Shown piece after piece: positions 1-7,175 of a stretch of 10,616 nucleotides of DNA. Made by a program: the position numbers and the translations under genes. Under the pieces are notes generated by a model. The model was not told the DNA's origin and searched no databases. It saw nothing but the letters and a program-made list of their open reading frames with translations. Origin of the DNA: Gammaproteobacteria bacterium (GTDB taxonomy: Bacteria > Pseudomonadota > Gammaproteobacteria > Pseudomonadales > Halomonadaceae). The stretch spans positions 1-10,616 of the forward strand of contig JAMCZP010000270.1 of the NCBI GenBank assembly GCA_023485185.1. The letters are read 5' to 3'. Numbering within the stretch: position 1 is the stretch's first letter; the number at the start of each line of letters is the position of its first letter.

Positions 1-1
1 G

Positions 2-1849
2 CTGCGTCAACTGCTCTGGAACGTTGGCTTTAGCAGCGAACTTAGCGATGAGGTGCTCGCTGGATTGCCTGCGCCATGGGCTGTATTAAGCAGCGATAGC
101 GACGCCCCGTTACAGTGGCTACGGCAGCAACTCATGGAGCGCCTGAGCGTGCTCAGTGATGAGCCAAGCTTCTTCGACCAAACCGGGATTGTCGCGCTGG
201 TGGGACCAACGGGGGTGGGGAAAACCACGACTACGGCTAAACTGGCAGCTCGCTTTGTTATGCGACACGGCACGCGTCCAGTCGCGTTGGTCACGACTGA
301 CAGCTTCCGGATCGGTGCACATGAGCAACTACGTATTTATGCGCGCCTGCTGGATACACCCATGTACGCGCTGGATGCGGAACAACCCATCGACGATTTG
401 CTGGGTCGCCTGCAGGGCAAACAGTGGGTGATTATCGACACCGTCGGCATGAGCCAACGTGATCAGCGCGTCATTGAACAGATTGCCCACCTTCAAGGCG
501 GGCGCTCTCGGGTGCGCTTAGTGTTGCTGCTCAATGCGGCCAGTCAGCCGGAAACCCTCGAAGAAGTCGTGCTGCGTTATCGTCAGGCCGCCCGTGCTGC
601 GGGCGCTGAATTAGATGACTGTATTATTACCAAGCAGGATGAAGCGGGTCGCCTGGCCCCGGTACTAGACATCGTTATGCGCCACGGCATGCGGGTGCTG
701 TTTGGTTCAAACGGCCAGCAGGTGCCTGAAGATATGGCGATCGCCGCCCCTGATGCGTTGATTAACCAAGCGCTGAACACCCAATCACCGCAGCGTGATC
801 GCCCCCAAGGTGCTGACGCTCCAATGGGAATGCCGCGCTGGTCGCGAGATGTATTGGGTCAAGGTCGACGCTTATCTTCACTGCTGGCGCGGCTACGCCA
901 ACGTATTACGGGATTTGCCGCATTAGAAGAAACATGGAATTTGGCCTCGCTGCCAAGCCGGCTGCAAGAGCAGCGTTTAGATACCTTGCTCGCAAGCTAC
1001 CCCCCTGCAGATACCACACTGGGTATGGCGTGGTCTGCGCGGCGTAACGAACGTGGTTGCGACTGGGCGATGCCGGATATTGGACTGGATACGCAGGGAG
1101 CATGGCTGGCGCTACCCTGGTTACAGCACCGTCATGTTGCCGGTTGGCAGCCGCGATTAGCCGCGATCACTGAAGCAAGCGGTGTCGCCGTACATTTATT
1201 GCCCCGTTTGCCCGAACCGGATGCGTTAACATGGCTGGTCGCCCAGCACTTGACTTGGATCAGCCAAGCGGCCCCCAGTCATCGGGTACTCTTTAACCAT
1301 GAGCGTCAGACATTGCGTCAGCTGTTCAGTGACAGCTTACTGACGCATCATGTGGGCGTGCGTTTTCGTGGCCAATCGATGCAGCTGTGGACGGCTTACG
1401 CCGAAGTCCAGGATGCTAGCGGCCTTGCGCTGCTCGGCTGGTACGGGGAAGTGCGCGACCCTGAGAGTGCCAAAGTGGTGGCGCGCCGTTACTGGCTCAC
1501 GCCTGCTAAGCTGGGTGCCGAGGTGCTCTCTTTATTGCTCACCCAGCTACAAAGTGAAGGCTTGGCTGCCTTGACGCGCCGGGCTTGGCAGCAGTTAAAA
1601 GAGGCTGATAGCGGAGAAGTAAACGCTGATGTGCGCTTATTAATGGCCAGTGGTGTCGCAGCCGTGGCCGGGCATCTAGATAATGCCGACGACGAGGAAG
1701 CGCAGACGCTGCGCGGTGACCTCCTCAACCTATTAGGTGCAAGTCGTCGCCGCCGTGATACCGCTATGCTCGATGCATTGGTTTACGCTTTTATGGCACG
1801 CGATGCGATTCGCCAACTGGGCAGTGTGAGTCGAGAGGGTGTGGCGTGA
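2..1849 (+). CDS. flhF: Flagellar biosynthesis GTPase FlhF, 5'-truncated by window edge, with long C-terminal extension
   Basis: SRP-family GTPase that guides placement and early assembly of flagella at the membrane. The frame is open from the window edge, so the N-terminal B domain lies outside; 615 residues are visible. The GTPase motifs run in order: P-loop GPTGVGKTTTTAKLA (from 203), the SFRIGAHEQLR segment (about 302-334), DTVGM (437), TKQDE (629) and the closing SNGQQVPEDM (707-736). Members of the family usually end shortly after this last motif. Here about 350 more residues follow (about 786-1846), rich in Trp, Leu and Arg, with a helical-looking end, and I recognise no domain in them. 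The stop overlaps the next start by 4 bp (GTGA), which suggests translational coupling to the FlhG-like partner. The GTPase call is very secure; the role of the extension is unknown. Confidence 0.95.
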   Translation: MRQLLWNVGFSSELSDEVLAGLPAPWAVLSSDSDAPLQWLRQQLMERLSVLSDEPSFFDQTGIVALVGPTGVGKTTTTAKLAARFVMRHGTRPVALVTTDSFRIGAHEQLRIYARLLDTPMYALDAEQPIDDLLGRLQGKQWVIIDTVGMSQRDQRVIEQIAHLQGGRSRVRLVLLLNAASQPETLEEVVLRYRQAARAAGAELDDCIITKQDEAGRLAPVLDIVMRHGMRVLFGSNGQQVPEDMAIAAPDALINQALNTQSPQRDRPQGADAPMGMPRWSRDVLGQGRRLSSLLARLRQRITGFAALEETWNLASLPSRLQEQRLDTLLASYPPADTTLGMAWSARRNERGCDWAMPDIGLDTQGAWLALPWLQHRHVAGWQPRLAAITEASGVAVHLLPRLPEPDALTWLVAQHLTWISQAAPSHRVLFNHERQTLRQLFSDSLLTHHVGVRFRGQSMQLWTAYAEVQDASGLALLGWYGEVRDPESAKVVARRYWLTPAKLGAEVLSLLLTQLQSEGLAALTRRAWQQLKEADSGEVNADVRLLMASGVAAVAGHLDNADDEEAQTLRGDLLNLLGASRRRRDTAMLDALVYAFMARDAIRQLGSVSREGVA

Positions 1850-2415
1850 GCGGACAAGATCAAGCGGCCGGATTACGTAAGTGGGCCGATCTTCAGCGCC
1901 AACAGCAGCAGGCTGAAGAACCGGTTGATGTACCAGCGGCCGAGCATGTGCCTGAACAGCACACCTCCCCCCTGACCTCGCCCATGCCAGAGGCGCATAA
2001 CGAGCCAGCGGCGGAAGCCACCCCCCGGCCCAAGGTTCCCTTGGTGGTTGTCGGGCTGCCTGGCAGCGGTGTGTCAAATGTGAATAAAGTCAAAGCGCGG
2101 CTGGAGCAGTGGTCAAACCTGGGACGGCGCTGGGCAGGTGAACCAGGGGACTGGGAGATTCGTATTGTAATGGCGGATGCAACCAACCTTTCCCAATTAC
2201 GTAACGAATACAGCCGGTGGGCGCTGTGGATCAACAGTGATGCCGATGCTTTCGCTGCCATGTATCGCACGCTATGCCAGCTAAGTGAGAATGGAGGACC
2301 TAACCGTTTACTGGCGCTTCACGAGCCCCACTTGCCGCGCCAGGGGTTACTCGATAACTTGCGAGGAGCTGCCGAGTACTACTTAAAGATGGAGCTTCTG
2401 GTACTTGCACGATGA
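1846..2415 (+). CDS. Degenerate FlhG/FleN-like protein with FlhF-activator motif
   Basis: 189 residues; GTG start, supported by GAGG at 1835-1838 and by the 4-bp overlap with flhF. It occupies the place of flhG/fleN, the MinD-type ATPase that limits flagellar number. Residues 5-11 read DQAAGLR, matching the DQAxxLR motif of the FlhG N-terminal helix known to stimulate FlhF GTPase. A Pro/Glu/Ala-rich linker (about 20-62) follows. Then comes a MinD-like remnant in which VVVGLPGSGVSNV and a downstream LGRRW occupy the place of the FleN Walker A region (GGKGGVGKTNV, LGRRV), with both Walker lysines gone. Later, SDADAFAAMYRTLCQL resembles the FleN segment EPTSITDAYALIKLL. It is about 90 residues shorter than typical FleN. 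Seen: motif, position, missing lysines. Inferred: a FlhF activator that no longer hydrolyses ATP. Homology across the C-terminal part is by eye and could be wrong. Confidence 0.6.
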   Translation: MSGQDQAAGLRKWADLQRQQQQAEEPVDVPAAEHVPEQHTSPLTSPMPEAHNEPAAEATPRPKVPLVVVGLPGSGVSNVNKVKARLEQWSNLGRRWAGEPGDWEIRIVMADATNLSQLRNEYSRWALWINSDADAFAAMYRTLCQLSENGGPNRLLALHEPHLPRQGLLDNLRGAAEYYLKMELLVLAR

Positions 2416-2427
2416 GCTTACTCCGCC

Positions 2428-2431
2428 GAGG
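2428..2431 (+). promoter_or_regulatory. Ribosome binding site fixing the flhE start
   Basis: GAGG lies 9 bases before the ATG at 2441. It selects this start over an in-frame TTG at 2405 that would overlap the upstream gene and add 12 residues in front of the signal peptide. Confidence 0.6.
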
Positions 2432-2440
2432 ATAATAAGC

Positions 2441-2845
2441 ATGCTAAGCTGGCCTTTCAAATTGCTATGGGCGGTGATTCTATCCGTACCGATGAGTAGT
2501 GCTTATGCGACGCCGGGTAGTTGGAGTACCCAGATACCTGGGCTAATGGTGGCAATGAGTGATCGGGCGAGCGTCAGTCAACAAGCAACTCCTCCTGACG
2601 TTACCAATGTTCAGGCGGGACAGCTCGGACGTATTCAATGGCAGTTTCAACACCCTGCCGAGGCGCAGTTAAACGCTTGGCTTTGCCATCCTGAACAATG
2701 CGTTGCGTTAACCAGTATGCGGGGTAGCACTACCGCACTCGCGGGGCGAACAGCGGCGGCCCCGTTGCATTTTCGCTTCGCTTTACGCCCAGGCCAGCGC
2801 CCGGTTCGTGTGCAGGGGCTGCAAATGATTGTGAATTATCAGTGA
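2441..2845 (+). CDS. flhE: Flagellar periplasmic protein FlhE
   Basis: 134 residues, close to the 130 of E. coli FlhE. The N-terminus is a signal peptide (hydrophobic run about 8-18, AYA before a cut after residue 23), so the product is periplasmic. The C-terminal half aligns by eye with enteric FlhE: LCHPEQC here against LCTPQHC there, GSTTALAG against GTTSGLAG, and an ending MIVNYQ against VIVNYR. Cys82 and Cys87 keep the enteric spacing. FlhE is reported to act on the flagellar export apparatus from the periplasm, including against proton leakage. In enterics it follows flhBA; here it sits between the flhG-like gene and fliA, 25 bp after the former. The identification is strong because of the Cys spacing and the C-terminal motif. 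Confidence 0.88.
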   Translation: MLSWPFKLLWAVILSVPMSSAYATPGSWSTQIPGLMVAMSDRASVSQQATPPDVTNVQAGQLGRIQWQFQHPAEAQLNAWLCHPEQCVALTSMRGSTTALAGRTAAAPLHFRFALRPGQRPVRVQGLQMIVNYQ

Positions 2846-2871
2846 AGGCTGTATAGCCGCGAGGCGATAAG

Positions 2872-3573
2872 ATGTACACAGCACAGGGCAGAATTAAACA
2901 AAATGAGCTACTCACGCAATACATGCCGCTGGTGCGACGTCAAGCCTTGACGCTACAAGTCCGCTTACCAGCGAGCATTGAGCTCGATGATCTTATTCAA
3001 GCCGGTATGGTTGGTCTGTTGGAAGCACTAGGTCGCTTTGATGCGACCCAAGGTGCGACGTTCGCTACCTTTGCCAGCCAGCGTATTCGCGGCGCGATGA
3101 TGGACGAACTGCGCACACGCGACTGGTTGCCACGCAGTGTTCGACGCTCAGCGCGTGCAGTAGACAGTGCCGTTCGTCAATTAGAGCAACAGTTAGGGCG
3201 AGCACCGGAAGAGCACGAAATAGCTCATCATCTAGAGATGCCGTTGGGTGATTACCAACAGCTACTCAATGATACCAACAGTGGTCAACTATTACCTTTT
3301 GAGGAGTTGGTGGCTGAGGGCAGTGAGCCAGTTAGCTATGAGCCAAACAATTCCCCTTTTGAGCAATTGCTAGATGGCCAGCAGCGGCAAACGCTGATTA
3401 ACGCCATTGAAGCGCTGCCGGAGCGTGAAAAGCTATTGATGGCGCTGTATTACCAAGAAGAACTCAACCTCAAGGAAGTAGGTGCTGTGTTGGGCGTGAC
3501 GGAGTCACGCGTTTCTCAATTACACAGCCAAGCTGTTAGTCGTCTACGCGCGCGCTTACACGACTCAGCATAA
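2872..3573 (+). CDS. fliA: RNA polymerase sigma-28 factor FliA for flagellar late genes
   Basis: 233 residues, usual for FliA. ATG preceded by GAGG at 2861-2864. It directs RNA polymerase to late flagellar and chemotaxis promoters and is normally held by the anti-sigma factor FlgM until hook completion. Region 2 is evident: LVRRQALTLQVRLPASIELD, then GLLEALGRFDA and QRIRGAMMDELRTRDWLPRS (about residues 17-85). Region 4 is also evident: ALPEREKLLMALYYQEELNL, followed by the helix-turn-helix EVGAVLGVTESRVSQLHSQA (about 181-222). The similarity to enteric FliA is nearly word for word in these stretches. It lies 26 bp after flhE and 43 bp before motA, so it is probably made from the same transcript as the upstream flagellar genes. 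Confidence 0.97.
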   Translation: MYTAQGRIKQNELLTQYMPLVRRQALTLQVRLPASIELDDLIQAGMVGLLEALGRFDATQGATFATFASQRIRGAMMDELRTRDWLPRSVRRSARAVDSAVRQLEQQLGRAPEEHEIAHHLEMPLGDYQQLLNDTNSGQLLPFEELVAEGSEPVSYEPNNSPFEQLLDGQQRQTLINAIEALPEREKLLMALYYQEELNLKEVGAVLGVTESRVSQLHSQAVSRLRARLHDSA

Positions 3574-3604
3574 AATCTCCCTCTTTTACTCACTTGTGAC
3601 CGGC

Positions 3605-3610
3605 AAGGAG
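3605..3610 (+). promoter_or_regulatory. Ribosome binding site fixing the motA start
   Basis: AAGGAG is 6 bases before the ATG at 3617. It lies inside the reading frame of an alternative GTG start at 3596, which therefore is unlikely to be used. Confidence 0.7.
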
Positions 3611-3616
3611 CCGTGG

Positions 3617-4435
3617 ATGAATCCTTCGACGCTGATAGGCATATTTGCCAGCATCTTACTGTTGGTCAGTGTGCTGTTTTTTACCGCAGAGTCCCCCGCG
3701 AGTTTTATCAACTTTCCAGGCTTGGCCATTGTGGTTACCGGCACATTGGCGGCTACGTTTATTAGCTATCCACTAAAAGAAGTGCTCCGTGTCGTGCGAT
3801 TGGTGGGGTTGGTATTTCGTCGCGAAAACACTTACATGCGCGATGATATCCGCGAGCTGGTTGATATGTCGCGGCTTTGGTTCAAAGGTGACGTTCGAGC
3901 TGTCGAACGTGAGCTTGAGCATACCCGCAACCCTTTTCTTCGTACTGGTATTCAGTTGGTGATTGCCAATACCAAAGAAGATGAAATTTTTGACATGCTG
4001 CGCTGGCGCATTGCGCGCCTGAAAGCGCGTGAGCATGCAGAAGCACAAATATTCCGCACTATGGCGACCTATGCGCCCGCGTTTGGCATGATCGGCACGC
4101 TGGTAGGGCTTGTGAACATGCTGGAGGTGATGGACGCTGGTGATCTTCAAGTGATTGGACCGCGCATGGCGGTAGCACTGCTCACTACCTTTTACGGCAT
4201 TTTATTAGCCAACTTGGTCTTTAAGCCGATTGCGGTGAAATTAGAGCGCCGTACAGAAGAGCGGTTAATTACCATGAACATGGTATTGGAAGGTATTTCT
4301 CTGATTACCAAGCGCCGCTTGCCATCATTTATTGAAGAAACCCTCAACTCTTTTGTGGCCAACTATCACGATGAAATTCGTGACAATAGTGTCAAGCCCC
4401 GGCCAGCGCCGGTGAGTTCAGCGACCAAGGGATAG
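3617..4435 (+). CDS. motA: Flagellar stator subunit MotA (PomA/MotC-like)
   Basis: 272 residues. This inner-membrane stator protein forms, with MotB, the ion channel whose cytoplasmic loop pushes on FliG in the rotor. Four membrane segments are visible at about 5-22, 32-50, 152-170 and 185-203, with a large cytoplasmic loop between the second and third. Pro154 (in APAFGMIGTLVGL) and Pro204 match the channel prolines of E. coli MotA (173 and 222). Lys90 and Glu97 sit where PomA has its FliG-contacting charges. The stretch GPRMAVALLTTFYGILLANL is close to PomA (GPAMAVALLTTLYGAILSN). At this size and with these matches it belongs to the shorter PomA/MotC class rather than E. coli MotA (295 residues). 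Ion choice (H+ or Na+) cannot be decided from it. It is 5 bp from motB. Confidence 0.93.
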   Translation: MNPSTLIGIFASILLLVSVLFFTAESPASFINFPGLAIVVTGTLAATFISYPLKEVLRVVRLVGLVFRRENTYMRDDIRELVDMSRLWFKGDVRAVERELEHTRNPFLRTGIQLVIANTKEDEIFDMLRWRIARLKAREHAEAQIFRTMATYAPAFGMIGTLVGLVNMLEVMDAGDLQVIGPRMAVALLTTFYGILLANLVFKPIAVKLERRTEERLITMNMVLEGISLITKRRLPSFIEETLNSFVANYHDEIRDNSVKPRPAPVSSATKG

Positions 4436-4440
4436 CCGCC

Positions 4441-5112
4441 ATGCTAGACCGTGACACACGTCATGCATTGGAAATAACTGCCTCGCCAGGCGAAGGTGAT
4501 GAAGGTTGGCTAACCAGCTATCTCGATGTGCTGACGTTGTTAATCACACTTTTTGTACTTCTGTTGGCATTAACCCCACCCGGCGGTGGTGAAGCCAGTG
4601 ATAGCGCTTTTATGCGCACGGCTAGCGCTGTATCATCACTGCCGTTGGCGACCCTGGCAACCGGCATTCAGCCCCGTCATGAAGGTTTGCAACCACAGTT
4701 TGCCGGACTCAATATTCCTGGGGTTAATGTCTCTCAAGGGCGCGAAGGGGTTACCTTACGCATTGATGACAGTCTTCTATTTGCTAGCGGCCAAGCAGTG
4801 CTAACTTCTCAAGGTCGTGGGGTGGTAGATAGCCTAATGGAAGTACTGGTCAGCTTTGATGGGCTGATCTCGGTGGAAGGCCATACCGACAGCATGCCTA
4901 TTTCAACGGCGCGCTTTCCGTCTAACTGGGAGCTTTCATCCGCGCGAGCGATTGCCGTCGTGCGGCATTTAGAGCGTCAAGGGTTCAATATTTCTCGAAT
5001 GCGGGCCGTCGGCTATGCCGATACCCAACCCATGGAAGCGAACTCGACCTCGGAGGGGCGTGCAGCCAACCGACGTGTCGAGCTGTTGCTTAGGCAGCAG
5101 AACGAAGGGTGA
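4441..5112 (+). CDS. motB: Flagellar stator subunit MotB
   Basis: 223 residues, shorter than E. coli MotB (308) or PomB (about 315). A single N-terminal membrane helix (about 24-43) carries the ion-binding Asp29 in SYLDVLTLLITLFVLLLAL. A short Pro/Gly stretch follows, where the plug normally lies. The OmpA-like peptidoglycan-binding domain covers about 110-220, with GHTDSMPIS (from 147), NWELSSARA, VGYAD and NRRVELLL as signatures. It anchors the stator to the cell wall. The residue before the channel Asp is Leu, where E. coli MotB and PomB have Ala. The missing length is in the linker between the plug and the OmpA domain. An AGGGA ribosome binding site overlaps the end of motA, so the two subunits are probably made together. 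Confidence 0.95.
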   Translation: MLDRDTRHALEITASPGEGDEGWLTSYLDVLTLLITLFVLLLALTPPGGGEASDSAFMRTASAVSSLPLATLATGIQPRHEGLQPQFAGLNIPGVNVSQGREGVTLRIDDSLLFASGQAVLTSQGRGVVDSLMEVLVSFDGLISVEGHTDSMPISTARFPSNWELSSARAIAVVRHLERQGFNISRMRAVGYADTQPMEANSTSEGRAANRRVELLLRQQNEG

Positions 5113-5122
5113 ACAGACGCTT

Positions 5123-5126
5123 GAGG
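5123..5126 (+). promoter_or_regulatory. Ribosome binding site fixing the start of the cyclase gene
   Basis: GAGG lies 8 bases before the GTG at 5135. The frame is open further upstream to an ATG at 5015, but that part overlaps motB and does not resemble a phytochrome N-terminus. Confidence 0.6.
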
Positions 5127-5134
5127 TCACGTTC

Positions 5135-7150
5135 GTGTCCAATTATCACCCGCTATTGCAGTCATTTGGTGCGCTTCTGGTATTAGATGCGGATAGTCGG
5201 CAGATCCTGGCTACCAGCACTAATTTCACACGTTTGACCGGTATGCCTTCTCTTGAGGAGGGGGAGTTAAGTCTTGCCTGCGTGTTAGGCAAACGGCTTA
5301 GTCAGCGGGTGCGTCGAGAACTGCAAGGACAGCAGCGACTCCCAGGGCCACTCGTGTTTATTCGTCCGAAGCACAGCAGTATGCGCTTTCAACTCAACGC
5401 TTACCGAGCGGGTGAGCAAGTGATTATCGAGATTGAGCCGCTAAACCCCTTAGGCAAACGTCGCTTACTGGGTACGGTGAATGAGCGGCTGATGCATTTA
5501 GCGGAAGCGTCCCATCAAGAAGAGTTATTGGATTCGTTAGTTAACGCTATTCAACAGCTTACCGGTTACGACCGTGTCACCGTATGTCATTTTGATAGTG
5601 ATTGGCATGGTTTGATGGTGGCAGAGGCGTTAGGGGAAAACCTACCGTCGCTGCTGGGACAACGCTTTCCTGCTAGTGATTTTCCTGCTGTCTTACGTCA
5701 AACGTATGAAAATCAACCGGTGAGACTAATTAAAGATGCCAATGCATCTCCAGAAGTGCTTATGCCTGCACATCCGTCTACCTGCCTGAGTGGCAGCTTT
5801 TTACGCGCCCCAGCGCCTGAACGGCAACGCTATTTAAAACGCATGGGCGTGCGCGGTTCGCTTAGTTTGGCAATGCAGAGTGATATTGGCTTATGGGGGC
5901 TGGTGTTTTGCCATTCGGCGGCAGCGCATTCGGTTGAACCTCCCGTGCGTGATGCTGTTCGAACGCTGGTGCAAATGGCGACACAGCGTATGCTGTTATT
6001 GCGGGCACGCCAAGAAGCACGCTATTTACAGCGCGTTCAGGATAGCTTAACCCTACGAACGCGAGCGCGTAGTGAACCGCAAAATCCACAACAAATATTG
6101 CAAGAGCAGGCGGCGTCCTGGATGAAGCTGTTTCGCGCCCATGGAGTCGTGCTCTGGGTAAATGGTGGGGCGTATCAAGCGGGGGTGACGCCGACTTCAC
6201 AAGTCCTTAGTCAGTTTGTTTTACGGTTAGAAAGATCCCATGAGCATACTGGCCCTTGGTGTACTCGCGAACTTGCTAAAGAAACCTTAACGGCGTCATT
6301 AGCCATGCCAGATCAGTGCGGTGCTATCGCCGTGCCGTTGCCAATGAACTCAACTCAGCGTGCCTGGTTGATTTTTTTTCGTCCCGAGCAGGTTGAAACG
6401 CTATATTGGGCGATGCAACCTACCGCCAGCCCTCAGCCGGCATCGATAGTCGCCCCATCGGTCGCATGGTATGAAGAAGTGGTGGGTAAGAGCGAAGCGT
6501 GGCAGCGGGTAGAGCGATTAGCAGCCGTCGACTTAGGCGAAGACCTAACGCTAGCTATTTCGGCCTATGAAATTCGCTCACTTAATATGCATTTGGAGCG
6601 TGAGCGCCAAGCGCTTGCCGAAGCCAATCAGCGCTTAGAGCGGTTGGCGCATTTCGATCCATTGACCAAGGTGTGGAATCGTTACCGTATTGAAGAAGCC
6701 ATTAATGCTGAGCTGGTGGCTGCCAACCGATATGCAGCCACTTTTGCGCTGCTGCTATTCGATGTAGATAACTTCAAGAAAATCAACGATACCTACGGCC
6801 ACAGCGTAGGCGATGATGTATTGGTGGCGCTGGCACGTTTGGTAGAAAATTCGCTGCGTGGCTGCGACCACCTAGGCCGCTGGGGAGGAGAAGAATTTAT
6901 TGTGCTCGCTACCCACTCAGATGTAGATGCTGCCGTGGGCTTAGCTGAGCGACTGCGTGCACTCGTGGCTGAATTGCGTATTGAAGGATTGCATCAAACC
7001 GTCACGGTAAGTATCGGGGTAGCCGTTTGGCAGGTGGGTGACAGCTGCAAAACATTAATTTCCCGCGCTGACGACGCGATGTATCGGGCCAAAGATGGCG
7101 GGCGTAACCGCGTTGAAATGGCCCTTGAACCCGTACCCCCGGTTTATTGA
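5135..7150 (+). CDS. Phytochrome-derived diguanylate cyclase (PAS-GAF-PHY-GGDEF), probably chromophore-less
   Basis: 671 residues with a GTG start. It makes c-di-GMP from two GTP. The layout is PAS (about 8-100), phytochrome GAF (about 120-290), PHY (about 300-490), a coiled coil and GGDEF (about 505-665). The catalytic GGEEF is at 584-588, the inhibitory I-site RGCD at 575-578, and DVDNFKKINDTYGH supplies metal and substrate contacts, so the enzyme should be active and subject to product inhibition. The phytochrome part is clear (FPASDFP at 178-184, MGVRGSLSLAM, LWGLVFCH) but eroded. There is no N-terminal Cys; the usual QPHGALL reads QSFGALL; the GAF His equivalent to Deinococcus BphP His260 is Arg230; the PHY PRxSF motif reads VAPSV (439-443) and the WxG reads WAM (425-427). 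His260, equivalent to Deinococcus His290, is kept. It lies 22 bp after motB, which implies a role in motility control. Confidence 0.9.
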   Translation: MSNYHPLLQSFGALLVLDADSRQILATSTNFTRLTGMPSLEEGELSLACVLGKRLSQRVRRELQGQQRLPGPLVFIRPKHSSMRFQLNAYRAGEQVIIEIEPLNPLGKRRLLGTVNERLMHLAEASHQEELLDSLVNAIQQLTGYDRVTVCHFDSDWHGLMVAEALGENLPSLLGQRFPASDFPAVLRQTYENQPVRLIKDANASPEVLMPAHPSTCLSGSFLRAPAPERQRYLKRMGVRGSLSLAMQSDIGLWGLVFCHSAAAHSVEPPVRDAVRTLVQMATQRMLLLRARQEARYLQRVQDSLTLRTRARSEPQNPQQILQEQAASWMKLFRAHGVVLWVNGGAYQAGVTPTSQVLSQFVLRLERSHEHTGPWCTRELAKETLTASLAMPDQCGAIAVPLPMNSTQRAWLIFFRPEQVETLYWAMQPTASPQPASIVAPSVAWYEEVVGKSEAWQRVERLAAVDLGEDLTLAISAYEIRSLNMHLERERQALAEANQRLERLAHFDPLTKVWNRYRIEEAINAELVAANRYAATFALLLFDVDNFKKINDTYGHSVGDDVLVALARLVENSLRGCDHLGRWGGEEFIVLATHSDVDAAVGLAERLRALVAELRIEGLHQTVTVSIGVAVWQVGDSCKTLISRADDAMYRAKDGGRNRVEMALEPVPPVY

Positions 7151-7175
7151 GCCACCTTTTTAGTGAATTTTCTTA

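Noticed and set aside
2847..2858. Small hairpin GGCT-GTAT-AGCC between flhE and fliA.
   Set aside because: Four base pairs only and no T run. It could be chance, although it sits just before the fliA ribosome binding site.
5017..5024. GCCGATAC, resembling the sigma-28 -10 element, 110 bp before the cyclase gene.
   Set aside because: No TAAA-type -35 stands 11 bp upstream, and the sequence is inside well-conserved motB coding.
5015..5134. In-frame upstream extension of the cyclase gene from an ATG inside motB, containing two adjacent cysteines that might be bilin-binding.
   Set aside because: It overlaps the end of motB, has no ribosome binding site I can see, and the spacing and context of the cysteines do not match the phytochrome N-terminus. 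GAGG at 5123 favours GTG 5135.
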